In this document: positions 46,747 through 55,943 of the stretch, piece after piece | How positions within the stretch are numbered: position 1 is the first letter of the stretch | How the letters are laid out: each line of letters opens with the position of its first letter | Source: Ampelomyces quisqualis | Lineage: Eukaryota > Ascomycota > Dothideomycetes > Pleosporales > Phaeosphaeriaceae | DNA length: 64,000 nt | Assembly (NCBI GenBank): GCA_018398575.1 | Contig: JAGTXZ010000006.1 | Location: 434,001-498,000, forward strand | Direction of reading: 5' to 3' | The notes under the pieces: generated by a model | What the model was told of the DNA's origin: nothing | Database searches by the model: none | Seen by the model: only the letters and a program-made list of their open reading frames with translations | Program-made: the position numbers and the translations under genes

Positions 46747-48203
46747 TTACATGCCAATCTCTGCCCTCTTCTTCATGGGCGCATCACTCAAACTGTTATC
46801 CAAAGAAGTATTCACCGGCACAGGCCAGACGCTAAATCGTCCACACGGTCCGTTACTCAATGCCAACGCATACTCGATCGGGAAATCCGTCTGTCCCTGT
46901 ACGGTCCCAAGGTAAAGACTGCGACTGCCCGAGGGACAGGTATTGCGTGCCGAACTGCTAGTCGACAGGGGCGTGGATGGCCAGGTTCCGGTGGGTGAGA
47001 GCGCCGAGGTGGACGTTGAGTTGAGGAGCGGGTAGGACGGATATGTGCTGTTCATCGAGTCCTGGGTAGAATGGAACAAAGGCGTTTGAGAGGAGTTGCC
47101 TGGGAGCGTTGGTGCATGGGGAACAGGGGCTTGAGTCAGACGTAGGTGGCATTGAGATTCAGAGGGCGCGTAGATGGATCCTGCGCAAAAGGCCTATCCA
47201 TGCATGTATTAGCACGCATGTACTCTTCAGAGTGGGAACACGCCAGTGGATAGGACATGAGGACAACTTGCCGTATTCTGACAAGCAATGCAGCAAGTTT
47301 GCGCACTTGTTGTGTTCACGATCAATTCATTGGCCACGGGAAATCCTTCTGATGGTCGGTAAATTACACGGTCGAAAATGAGCTGCATGCCGGTGGTGCC
47401 CTCAACCGAGCTCACTGCCTCATCTGTTAGCTTACTCTATGGCTAGTGTCCAAGTCGAGACACAAATTACACGTACCAACGTTGTTCTCCTGGCAAGCTG
47501 CGTATACCGTCTTCTGCGGCTCCACTGCAGTAAGCGTTGTCGTACTACTCACCGTAACAGTAGTCATGCTCGTCGCCATCTGCGCATCTACATACGTCGT
47601 GATAGGGTCGCCTTCTTCGACAGTCGCCATCGTGTTGTTGACCGTGACAGAAACGCGGCAATTTACTTGTTGTGGAAATCGGCGGTATACGTTGGATGTG
47701 TGGCCGTTGCGGTCGACGCGCAAGCCGCCAGTATTGTTTGCTGCAGTCTGGCGCTTGAGCAGCCAGAAAGCCTCGTGAGCGTCCCGACCTTCCGTCTCGT
47801 AGCGCTTGACGCGAGATAGCCCGCCTGTCGGGCCCGCAGGGGCAAAAGCGAAGAGAGGGAGGAAGCCAGGTGATGTGGGGACTACGGTGGGCGGCGGCGT
47901 GGATGTTATCGTGGTTGAGACCGTGATCGTATCTGTGACCACGCCGGTGAGGGTCGATGCAGAGGCAGTAGCCGTCACAGTACTGTGTACCGTGGAGGTG
48001 ATCCTAATGATGTTGGTCGTAGTGGCGAAGTTGTAGAAAGTGGTCAAAGTAGTGCCAGAAGACAGGGGCTCGTAACCAAAGCTAGTGGTACAGCGTACTG
48101 CTGTAGAGGACGTAGTAACATTGTATGCATGCACGGCCGGAATAACGGCGGCTGCCAGTGCAGCAACGATGGTGGGAAGAAGCATCTTGAAGGGTTGGCT
48201 CAT
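46747..48203 (-). CDS. Secreted Thr/Ser-rich surface protein with Cys-rich module
   Basis: Three exons by reading: 47,477-48,203, about 47,242-47,423, and 46,747-47,193, joining to about 451 aa. The signal peptide is residues 1-26 (MSQPFKMLLPTIVAALAAAV..HA). A Thr/Ser-rich stretch follows, then a possible Kex2 region with two Lys-Arg pairs (VKRYETEGRD...LLKRQ). The C-terminal half has a Cys-containing unit (TCCIACQNTASC, then AFCAGSIYAPSESQCHLRLT) resembling PAN/apple-like modules of fungal surface proteins, and ends NGPCGRFSVWPVPV and a basic tail. The exon 2 donor is uncertain: 47,241 (GTGTTC) or 47,256 (GTCCTA); both keep frame. Role: cell surface or secreted, otherwise unknown. Confidence 0.72.
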
Positions 48204-49150
48204 TCGTGATTAACAGAACGTAGAATTGAAAGTGGATGTGAGAAGCTGGATCATCAAAATACACAGGACGCAATCCACAGTATATATGTACAAGGCTAGG
48301 TACAGAGGCGTCAAGGGGGGATCTCCATGGCCGACGACGGTACATCGAGCTGAGCAGAAACCGTTACAATTCAGGACTTACTGGCAGCCACAATGCTCGA
48401 CTGAAGTGAAGCCAATTGTATGTCCTCATAGCGTTGAAACAGGCCGTGATTAGAGTCGTAGACCGGCGTGCATATGCGCCTCTTACGGTGAAGCTGATGT
48501 TTGCCACATTAGCAAAGGCTGTTTGTGTTGTTAGGAGCATCGTGGTGTGACATTGAATCTCGAATCTCATCCGAATGACTCACTTCTCTTCTATTCTGAG
48601 CGGGGCGAGCGCAGACATTGACCTTTGCCGCAATGGCGTTTAGGGCGGACAATGTGGTAAAACTACTCATACAAGCCTGGTATTCCTGGAAGAGAAAGAA
48701 AAAAGAAAAAGAGTCGAGAACATTCAGGAACGCCATGAAATTGTGACGTAGAGTACTGTTTGAGAATTGGAATCGACATGTAGAGTCTAGACACGGGTAT
48801 GGCCTTATTCTGTGCTAATTCTCCCTTGCTTGCACTTTCTTGAACAGGCAAGGGTTCTGAGGCGCCCGAAGACCGCAATCTAATCAAGAAACCAGTCTAT
48901 ACGCAGAAAACCGTGAAAAATGAGACAGTGACAGGAATGTCAGAAACGAAGAGTGCTGACACAAAATGTTGCCTGTACATCCTAGCAACCGTTCAAGGAA
49001 ATCTCATTGTGCAACGCAGCATGTTAAGAGCCGTGCAGTCATTAAGATTCTAATAAGACATCATGCAATATACCAAGCACGATGATGCGCACAAAGATCT
49101 CTCTGTGAGGGAACGAGGCCATGGTCTCATTGAGCCGAGCTTCGTGCCAC
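48204..49150. other. Intergenic between the surface-protein and helicase genes
   Basis: About 950 bases with only short frames and no recognised domain or repeat. It should contain the promoter of the surface-protein gene and the 3' end of the helicase gene. Confidence 0.45.
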
Positions 49151-51022
49151 CTAGTGTGTCCTGCGCGACCCAATCCTCAGACCTGGCACACCCTTCAATC
49201 CCATCTTGCTGACGGTCGACTTCTCCATCAGAGGTGGTTCTGGGCAGCCCATCGCCCTTGCGTACTCATTTGCTACACGAACCAACTCATTGGTCGACAA
49301 CTGCAGCTTCTTGAGAAAGGTCTTGTTGTAACCGAGGAACGCTTGGTAGGCCTTTGCTTTCGCTTCGTCCTCAACTTGCGTGAAAGCCCTGTCAACATTG
49401 GCTCCATGTTCAGGCAACTTAGCCGTGAAGTCGACCGGGTATGGCTGAATGGGCAATGTCTTGTTGATCTTGGGAAAGAACGATTCCTTGTCGAAGAGTA
49501 CTAGTACGGCTCGGCCGTCTTTGCCGGCACGTGCTGTACGCCCCACTCGATGGATGTACTGCTCGGTGGAGGAGGGAAGGCCAAGCTGGACCACGAGCCC
49601 CACCCCTGGAAAATCCATGCCTCTACCGACCACATCTGATGCGAAGAGAATTCCGCTTGTCGCTTCTTTGAACTGTGTTGTGGTTCGCGTTCGCGTGGGC
49701 TGGGACATACGGCTGTGCAGCTCAAACACCCTGAACTGAGGCAAGGCATGTTTGTACAAGTCGTACAGCAAGCCAACACCATTGGCTGTTGTGCCAAACA
49801 CGATGGTTTTGAAGTCTGTTGGGCTCTGGTTGTACTCTTCTTGAATCAAGGCCGAGAGACCTGCAAACGTCTGCCCGATAGTGGGAACCGAGAACCAGTA
49901 TTGGGGTACGCGCTCGTGGGTAGGGACGTCGTTCGGGTCAACAGTGGAAAGATGGGTGAAACCTGGGAACAGCACAATCTTTGCGATGTCGAGGACCTCC
50001 TTGGGCAGCGTGGCGGAAAAGCACATTCCCTGCCAGCCATCGCTCTTGGGCGGGATGCGCCTGAGGATCTTCTTAACAGCGGGCGCGAACCCGGCATCGA
50101 GCATCTGGTCGGCTTCGTCGAGGATAACAGTTTTCAGGTGCGTGAAACGCTCACGGATATGCTCTTCGCCCAGGATATCATCGAGACGGCCGGGCGTTGC
50201 GACAAGGATGGTAGGGTTCCCCGTGACGAAAGTCTTTAGGCTCTGGGCGCGAGAGGTGCCTCCGAACGCGGTGTGGCACTCCATCTTGCGCGGCAGACAT
50301 GCAGTAACGCCGACTGCCTCCTTGGCGATTTGCAAAGCCAGCTCACGCGTAGGGCAGATGACGAGTATCGCGACCTTGCCCTTGGGCGGCATGTTGCCGG
50401 CGAGAAGGTTTTGTATCGCGGGCAGCAGGAAGGCAACAGTCTTGCCGGTTCCCGTCTTTGCCTGCACGACGCAGTCAGACGAGAGGGAAGGCAGTTCGGT
50501 GAGCACTTTCTGCTGTACGGGGGACATGAACCTGGGATGGTCAGCATCTAGGCTCGGCAGCATCTTGCACACAAATACGCGGCTCTCTTACTCGAAGCCC
50601 ATCCTATCCAGGCCATCTAGGAGGGACGTGTCCAGCTTGCCGCTCAGCGCAGAGAAGGGCTTCGCCGCGGCATCGCCCGCGGAGGAGCTGTACATTTGCT
50701 TGACGTCGACGGTGCCCTCCGCCGCCGGCACCGCGTCCGCAACCCTCGGCCTCTTGGGCTGCTGGGCAACGGCGGGGCGAGGCGTGGTGGGTGTGCCAGG
50801 CACGGAACCGCTGGCTGCGCCGTTCGCCCGGTCGCCGTTGGGGCGACGCCACTTGCGCTTGGGTGGAGGCGGCATGGTTGAGGTGGTGAGAATGCTGTAG
50901 CGGTGTGTGAGGTTGAGAAGTGAGGCTACGCTGCGCGGGTCAGTACTTGCAAATGGCAGGCGCGACACAAGGCGAGGACGAGCGAGTGAGCGCAGTGAAA
51001 GAGAATGTGAAACTAGCTTCAT
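49151..51022 (-). CDS. DEAD-box RNA helicase, MSS116-like, mitochondrial
   Basis: ATP-dependent RNA helicase, by similarity of layout to yeast Mss116, which helps group I/II intron splicing and translation in mitochondria. Two exons, 50,592-51,022 and 49,151-50,531, with a 60-base intron; 603 aa. The start at 51,022 gives MKLVSHSLSLRSLARPRLVS, a typical matrix-targeting presequence; a start at MPPPPKRK (about 50,875) would remove it. Motifs: Q-motif region FMSPVQQ (145), AKTGTGKT Walker A (168-175), PTRELA (204-209), TPGRLDD (256-262), DEAD (282-285), SAT (316-318), and HRVGRTARAG in the second lobe. The tail ends GLRIGSRRTH, basic as in this group. Assignment to Mss116 itself rather than a close relative is moderate. 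Confidence 0.88.
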
Positions 51023-51655
51023 TATCTGCAACACATCGTACATACACTCTACGGAATCATCAACAAGCAATGAAAGAACTGCAGTCGGGAGGATGAAAGA
51101 AATGCTGCTGTACCCCTGCACGACGTTAGTGTGGAACTAGTTAGTCCACGGCTCCGGCTCCACCTTCCGCCGACCAGGGCCTGCTGACTCAGCTCGGCTC
51201 CCACAGACTCCATTCGCCACCTCCGAAGGATCTTCCAAAGGACGTACTTTTCATTCTAAAAGGAGCTGCTGCTCTACGTGCCGGTCAGGTCTCACAGATA
51301 ATGGCCTAGGGCTGACTGTGTGATAGAAACTCAATAGTTTTTTCCCTACAAAACCGGTGGGCCCGAGTAGCCTCCGCGTGTTTAGGCGTCGTGAAGTTGC
51401 TCTCCACTCCCTAATCAACATTGTTTACCCACGTAATTCAGTTTAATCCTATCCTTTTGCGACACAATGCAAGCTTCGCTCAGCTGCGCATCTGCATACT
51501 AGATGCTGGAAGCGTCATAGAAAGATCCATGTCCATTTTTCGATGCTCAAATGTGTTGTTAAAGACGAGGGAGCTCTGCTGTTCGTACTGTTTACCGTTG
51601 CTAACCTGTCATTCCTTGCTGCTGCAGGGTTTTTCTGTTTAGCAAGCCCATCTTC
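51023..51655. other. Intergenic between helicase and CBM18 pseudogene
   Basis: Divergent spacer of about 630 bases. Only short frames, no repeat recognised. Confidence 0.45.
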
Positions 51656-53029
51656 ATGATGCGTTGTTCCTTCTTAGTAGTGGTTGCGCTGTTTTGGTCG
51701 GTGAACGCGGCGACGGTGTCGCGGGACGCAAGATGCGGGCAGGGCTTTGGTACGACATGTTTGAGTAGCAACCATGGATCTTGTTGCTCGCAATATGGAT
51801 GGTGGTAATTGCCCATTTCACTCTCACAGCATTAACGTGGTGCTAACTTTGAGATGGCAGTGGTTCTGCGAACCTATACTGTGGCGAGGGCTGTCAGCTG
51901 TAACGACAGGACTTCATCATCAGTCCGCTCTTCATCGTCCTCCCGTCCTTCGTCGACGATCCGCACTTCCTTGATGATCCGCTCGTCTTCAGCCGTTCGT
52001 TCAGTGTCTAGCTCTACTCGTGTACTATCCTCTTCTACTCGCGTGTCATCGACATTCGCTCGGCCCCTGATGCCCTAGCCTTCCGCCTTGCAGACAGTCT
52101 CTCGGAATGCGCGCTGTGGTGCTAGTTTTTATGGACAGAACTGCTTAGGGAGCCAATATGGCAACTGCTGCAGCCAGTACAACTACGTGAGTCTCTAACT
52201 GCGTAGTCGTTCATCCTCACTAACGAAAAATTTGGATAGTGTGGCAGCTCCTCTGACTATTGCGGCCCGCTATCATGTCAAATGAGGTATTGTCGATGTG
52301 ACTTTGCTTCCTCATCTGGCCGCTCCAACATGTAGTCTTCCACTGTGATTAGTAGAAGCTCCTTGTCTTTGTCTTCAAGGCGTAGCTCAACTGCGTCGTC
52401 TTCGCCCTCTCTGTCGCCTTCACCATCGCCAATTTCCAGCGACTCGATCTCCCTCACCTTCGTCGTCTGAAGTCGTGTCATCATCTAGTTCTTCATCCAG
52501 TCCAACGCCTAGTTCCACCCCCGAATCGATGCCGACACCGACATCTACTCCGACACCTACACCAGCAAATGCACAAGGTGTAATCAATCCTAGCTTCGAG
52601 GACGGATTCTTACCCTGGGGCTTTCAAGGCTCTGACAACGCCAATGTTGCTTCTAGCGGTGAGCGTGAGGGGGAAGCACATACGGGCAGGAATTGCTACC
52701 GCGCTGTTGGTGCCCAAGACTTTTGGTTCTTGGATATAGTGCAAAACGTTGCTGCTGTACCGGGCACAAGTTACCTTGTAGAGGTTTGGGGGAAGATGGC
52801 TGCAGGTGTGGCAGGGCAGTGCACCATCGGTATCGCCTACTTCGTCGCGGACTCATTCGACCTGACAACATCTTACACAAAAGGATCGTTCTTGGTTCCA
52901 GCAACGGCTGTAACTGTGCAGAGTATTGCCGATTCGCAGGGAGAGTTGTCAGTTGGTATTACCTGTAATGGAGAAGGATCGGAACAGCAAGCTGTTTACG
53001 TAGACGATATTACTATTACGGCACAGTAA
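51656..53029 (+). pseudogene. Decayed chitin-binding (CBM18) secreted protein
   Basis: Starts MMRCSFLVVVALFWSVNA, a clean signal peptide, then a hevein-type CBM18 module: CGQGFGTTC..GSCCSQYGWC (exon 1) and GSANLYCGEGCQ. After CQ the frame meets a stop (TGTCAGCTGTAACG), and a Ser-rich linker continues in another frame (51,900-52,078). A second module follows: CGASFYGQNC..GNCCSQYNY, then CGSSSDYCG after a second intron. A further stop and shift lead into a Ser/Thr-Pro linker and a C-terminal domain, intact in 52,475-53,029 (NPSFEDGFLPWGFQG...VYVDDITITAQ), resembling a jelly-roll carbohydrate-binding module. Two introns keep perfect ends (51,805-51,860 and 52,187-52,239, branch CTAAC). So the gene is broken by frameshifts, not by splicing. 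An unusual gene model is the alternative. Confidence 0.65.
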
Positions 53030-53247
53030 AGCTCCGCTTAGTGTGTGGGACGGGTAAGTAAAACCCATTCTGTAGATGGAAGTATAGACTACTAGTATAT
53101 ATTTGCTATTAGCCCAGGCTACTAGACTCTCTAATTAATTTGAAAAGTTAGAACTGTCTAGTGCTCTAAACATATAGTCATTAGCATAATGGTAGCACCT
53201 TAGTGAGATGATTCAAATCGATTAGCGCATATTGGAGTGGCTTGTAA

Positions 53248-54210
53248 TTACATCTTCTTGACCGCGGCGCGCTTTTTATCGACCCTGAATTTAGTCACAC
53301 AATTCTTCGCCCCGCATTTACAGATCTTCTTCGTTTGTGGTCCATAGTAGTCCTTCCCATAGTCGACAGTCAACTCCACACCAGCCGGTATAGCTTTCAC
53401 GGCACGAACAGCCATGATGCGCATGTCTCCAACACGACATGATTTGAAACATGCGTGAGCGTCACATGAGTGATTGATGAAGCGGGTCCAGTTTCCCTTG
53501 AGCCTGCCATCGATGATGACAGCGGCATCGGCTGCTAGATCAGCCGCTGAGGAACTTGCCTGATTTTCCGAGTCGGACTGCCAACTGGAGGACGATGATC
53601 TACGGGAGGCGAAATCAAAGTCGATGGGTACGTCCATGAGGTAGTCATTGTTGTTGTCGTTCAAGCAATCAGGCATCACCTCGCCGGCGTAATATCCCAA
53701 TGTGTCTCCCCTCCGAAATGCTTTTTTTGTGTAGACTCCGATGCCGCGACCAGTCGTTTCACGCAATTCGAAGTAATCTTGCCAGCTCGCCATGGTAGCT
53801 CTCCAATCCTTGAATGTATGTTGGCAACGCAGTTTCCGACATCTGGCTGCAGAGAAGGCTGTACCGCCGACACAAACATCGCTTTTTGAGACGAGTGCGC
53901 GCAGCACGTCACATGCTTTTCGGGGTGGCCACACTACGTCGGACGGCAGGGGCTGTGAAAACTCACGGCATGCGAACTTGGTCGGATCGAGCACGTAGTC
54001 GTTGATGCACAGCGGTGTTTCATTCAGATTTTCCGAAGAAGTTGCGAGTCGTCTGACATTGTCAAGAGATGTATACCAAAAGTATTGGTCAGTGTTGTTA
54101 GGGCTCTTGGAAGACTTCTCGGTGTTGCGCTTGGAAGATTTGCTCACACCAGATGGCTTGCTAGAAACCTGACGTGCGCGATGCACAGCTTGGGATGAGC
54201 CCACGACCAT
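53248..54210 (-). CDS. SET-domain protein
   Basis: 320 aa, one exon, ATG at 54,210 (MVVGSSQAVHR). SET signature: GRGIGVYTKKAF (about 154-165), YAGEV (174-178), RFINHSC (243-249), ELTVDYG (279-285) and a post-SET Cys cluster CKCGAKNC (297-304) that would bind zinc. This is the protein lysine methyltransferase fold using S-adenosylmethionine. The insert between the two SET halves (about 190-235) is Ser/Asp-rich and disordered. The N-terminal 140 residues are basic and unmatched. Target (histone or other) is unknown; the Cys-rich pre-SET of Clr4/SUV39 is not obvious. Confidence 0.85.
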   Translation of the reverse strand: MVVGSSQAVHRARQVSSKPSGVSKSSKRNTEKSSKSPNNTDQYFWYTSLDNVRRLATSSENLNETPLCINDYVLDPTKFACREFSQPLPSDVVWPPRKACDVLRALVSKSDVCVGGTAFSAARCRKLRCQHTFKDWRATMASWQDYFELRETTGRGIGVYTKKAFRRGDTLGYYAGEVMPDCLNDNNNDYLMDVPIDFDFASRRSSSSSWQSDSENQASSSAADLAADAAVIIDGRLKGNWTRFINHSCDAHACFKSCRVGDMRIMAVRAVKAIPAGVELTVDYGKDYYGPQTKKICKCGAKNCVTKFRVDKKRAAVKKM

Positions 54211-54506
54211 TTTGATGTATGAGGGGGCCACGATCAGAAATGGGATGGTGTCTGTCTGGTGAAAGCTGTGTAGATGCGTTGTGTATAATCAAGAGGACGG
54301 AGTGCACGATGAACAGACGCTCCACCTAGAAGTACTGTATGTGTATGAAAGGGCGCAAGCACAATGCATTGTCTGATCGGGCCAATGAAAAAAGTTCAAG
54401 TCATGGACAGGAGAACAAAGCACGGTGGAAACATGAATGAAAGCTTTGCAGGGCACAATGTGCTGCATGAGTACCATGTTACAGTTTTGTACAGGGTCGA
54501 AATAGT
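54211..54506. other. Short intergenic, SET promoter and uL5m 3' end
   Basis: 296 bases; no feature recognised. Confidence 0.45.
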
Positions 54507-55605
54507 CTAGTCGTTGAGCTTGCCGTAGAATGGCACGCCGATGGCTTGCAGAAGCAAGCGTGCGTCTTTGTTACTGGTCGCATCTGTTTGTATCGTGATG
54601 TGACAACCCGGTATCATTTTTGGAGGATATCTAGACACGGTTAGTGGTGAATAGTAGATAGAGAGCGTTGCCATACGCGTCGTAGTTGACTTCAATCTCT
54701 GGGAAGAGGGCCAGCTGGTCTGGGGTGAGACCAAAGGTAATGTTGCCGTGGCCGTCACCCGAGGAGCCCGGCACGCCCTTCCATTCCTTGATCCTGGGCA
54801 GGACAACATCGACGAGCTTGGCCAAAAAGTCCAGGGCATCGTCGTGGCCGAGGGTTGCGGTGACAGACACATATCTGCCTTCGCGCAAGCCCCAGGCAAC
54901 GACGTTGTGGCGGGCCTTGTGTGCGACGGCGCGCACGTTGGTGACGGCTTGCAGAATCATGCCGGCGACGTGCAGGTTGGCGCTGTTCTCCTGGGCCTCG
55001 GGGACCATGGAGTGGACGACTACTTGGGTGATTCTGGGAATGTTGCGGAAGGTGCGCGGCTGGTTGAGGAGGCGGAGGACCTCGCCCTTGCCGCGGGGCC
55101 CTCGCAGCGGGCGGTTCTTGTAGTAGGGCGACTCGCCCGTCCATTGTCGCAGGCGCTGCTCGCGCTTGGGGGCGCGGTGGCCGGGGGGGTAGTGGTGGTA
55201 GGTGAGGGCGAGGAGGTCCGGGGCGATGGTGCTCTGGTACGTCTGCTCGAGGCGGGGCAGGCTGAAGGGGCCGGGCTGGAATGCTCGCGAGGCGGCGTCG
55301 GAGACGGGCGGCGGCTGGTGGGGATGGAGAGGGCCGCGGTAGTATCTGGGCGAGCGGTACTGGTATCTGCTGGGCGGCAGCTCCTTGTTGCCTCGTCTGC
55401 GCAACCTGCTGCGCGCTATGGGGTCGAAGCGCTGCACACTGTCGGCGGCGGGCGGCGGTGCCTGCAGAGACGACGCCGACTCGACCTCTGGGACAGCGTC
55501 CGACGAGGCGTGGCGGCGACCCGGCGGGCAGGCGGCGCGTATGGCGGGCCGCGCGCCTCTGCCCAGCGTCGCGGCGGTGCGGGCTGACAGCTCGCGCAGG
55601 GCCAT
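54507..55605 (-). CDS. Mitochondrial large-subunit ribosomal protein uL5m
   Basis: Ribosomal protein L5 of the mitochondrial large subunit (yeast MRPL7). Two exons, 54,677-55,605 and 54,507-54,630, with a 46-base intron (GTATGG...CTAG, branch CACTAACC), giving 350 aa. The start at 55,605 gives MALRELSARTAATLGRGARP, a plausible matrix presequence; the N-terminal about 170 residues are Pro/Arg-rich and fungal-specific. The L5 core follows: RNIPRITQVVVHSMV, LPRIKEWKGVPG, EIEVNYDA then after the intron YPPKMIPGCHITIQTDATSN and the end GVPFYGKLND. Divergent from the USP gene. Identification is firm for the family. Confidence 0.93.
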
Positions 55606-55943
55606 AGTGCTGCTGTAGACGGCGGCGTGGGAGAGGGGTCGAGTGGGTTGTGAACCGTGTGGGCGGCCTGGGTGATGCGCTTTTGCATGGCCATGTCTTG
55701 GCGGCCTTGGTGGCCTTGGTGCCCTGTTCCATGGCCATGTCTTGGCGGCACTGCCCCCGCCAATCAGCGTCCCCCCTAGCCCGCCCCCACGCCCGCGCCG
55801 CCCTCCGGCACCATCACCACCACCACCACCCCACCACCCCGCCACCACCACCACCAGCCCCTCAACGTCACGTGCAAGCTCCCGCGCATGACCCTGTGCC
55901 TTCGCGACCACCACGCAGGCCTGCATGGGTGCGCGTCGCTGCC
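55606..55943. promoter_or_regulatory. Divergent promoter uL5m/USP with short repeats
   Basis: 338 bases. It contains a 20-bp direct repeat CATGGCCATGTCTTGGCGGC at 55,686-55,705 and 55,730-55,749, a CCA/CAC-type microsatellite at about 55,808-55,860, and a CACGTG near 55,867. The direct repeat overlaps a GGCCTTGGT series. Confidence 0.5.

Noticed and set aside
49881..50900. 339-codon plus-strand frame
   Set aside because: It is antisense to the DEAD-box helicase, whose motifs are clear on the minus strand.
53165..53215. tRNA-like piece: ttagcataatggtagcacc followed by gattcaaatc
   Set aside because: The D-arm-like and T-loop-like strings are too close together and no acceptor or anticodon stems pair. 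At most a tRNA-derived fragment.
54748..55587. 279-codon plus-strand frame, Val/Gly/Arg-rich
   Set aside because: It is antisense to GC-rich uL5m coding sequence.
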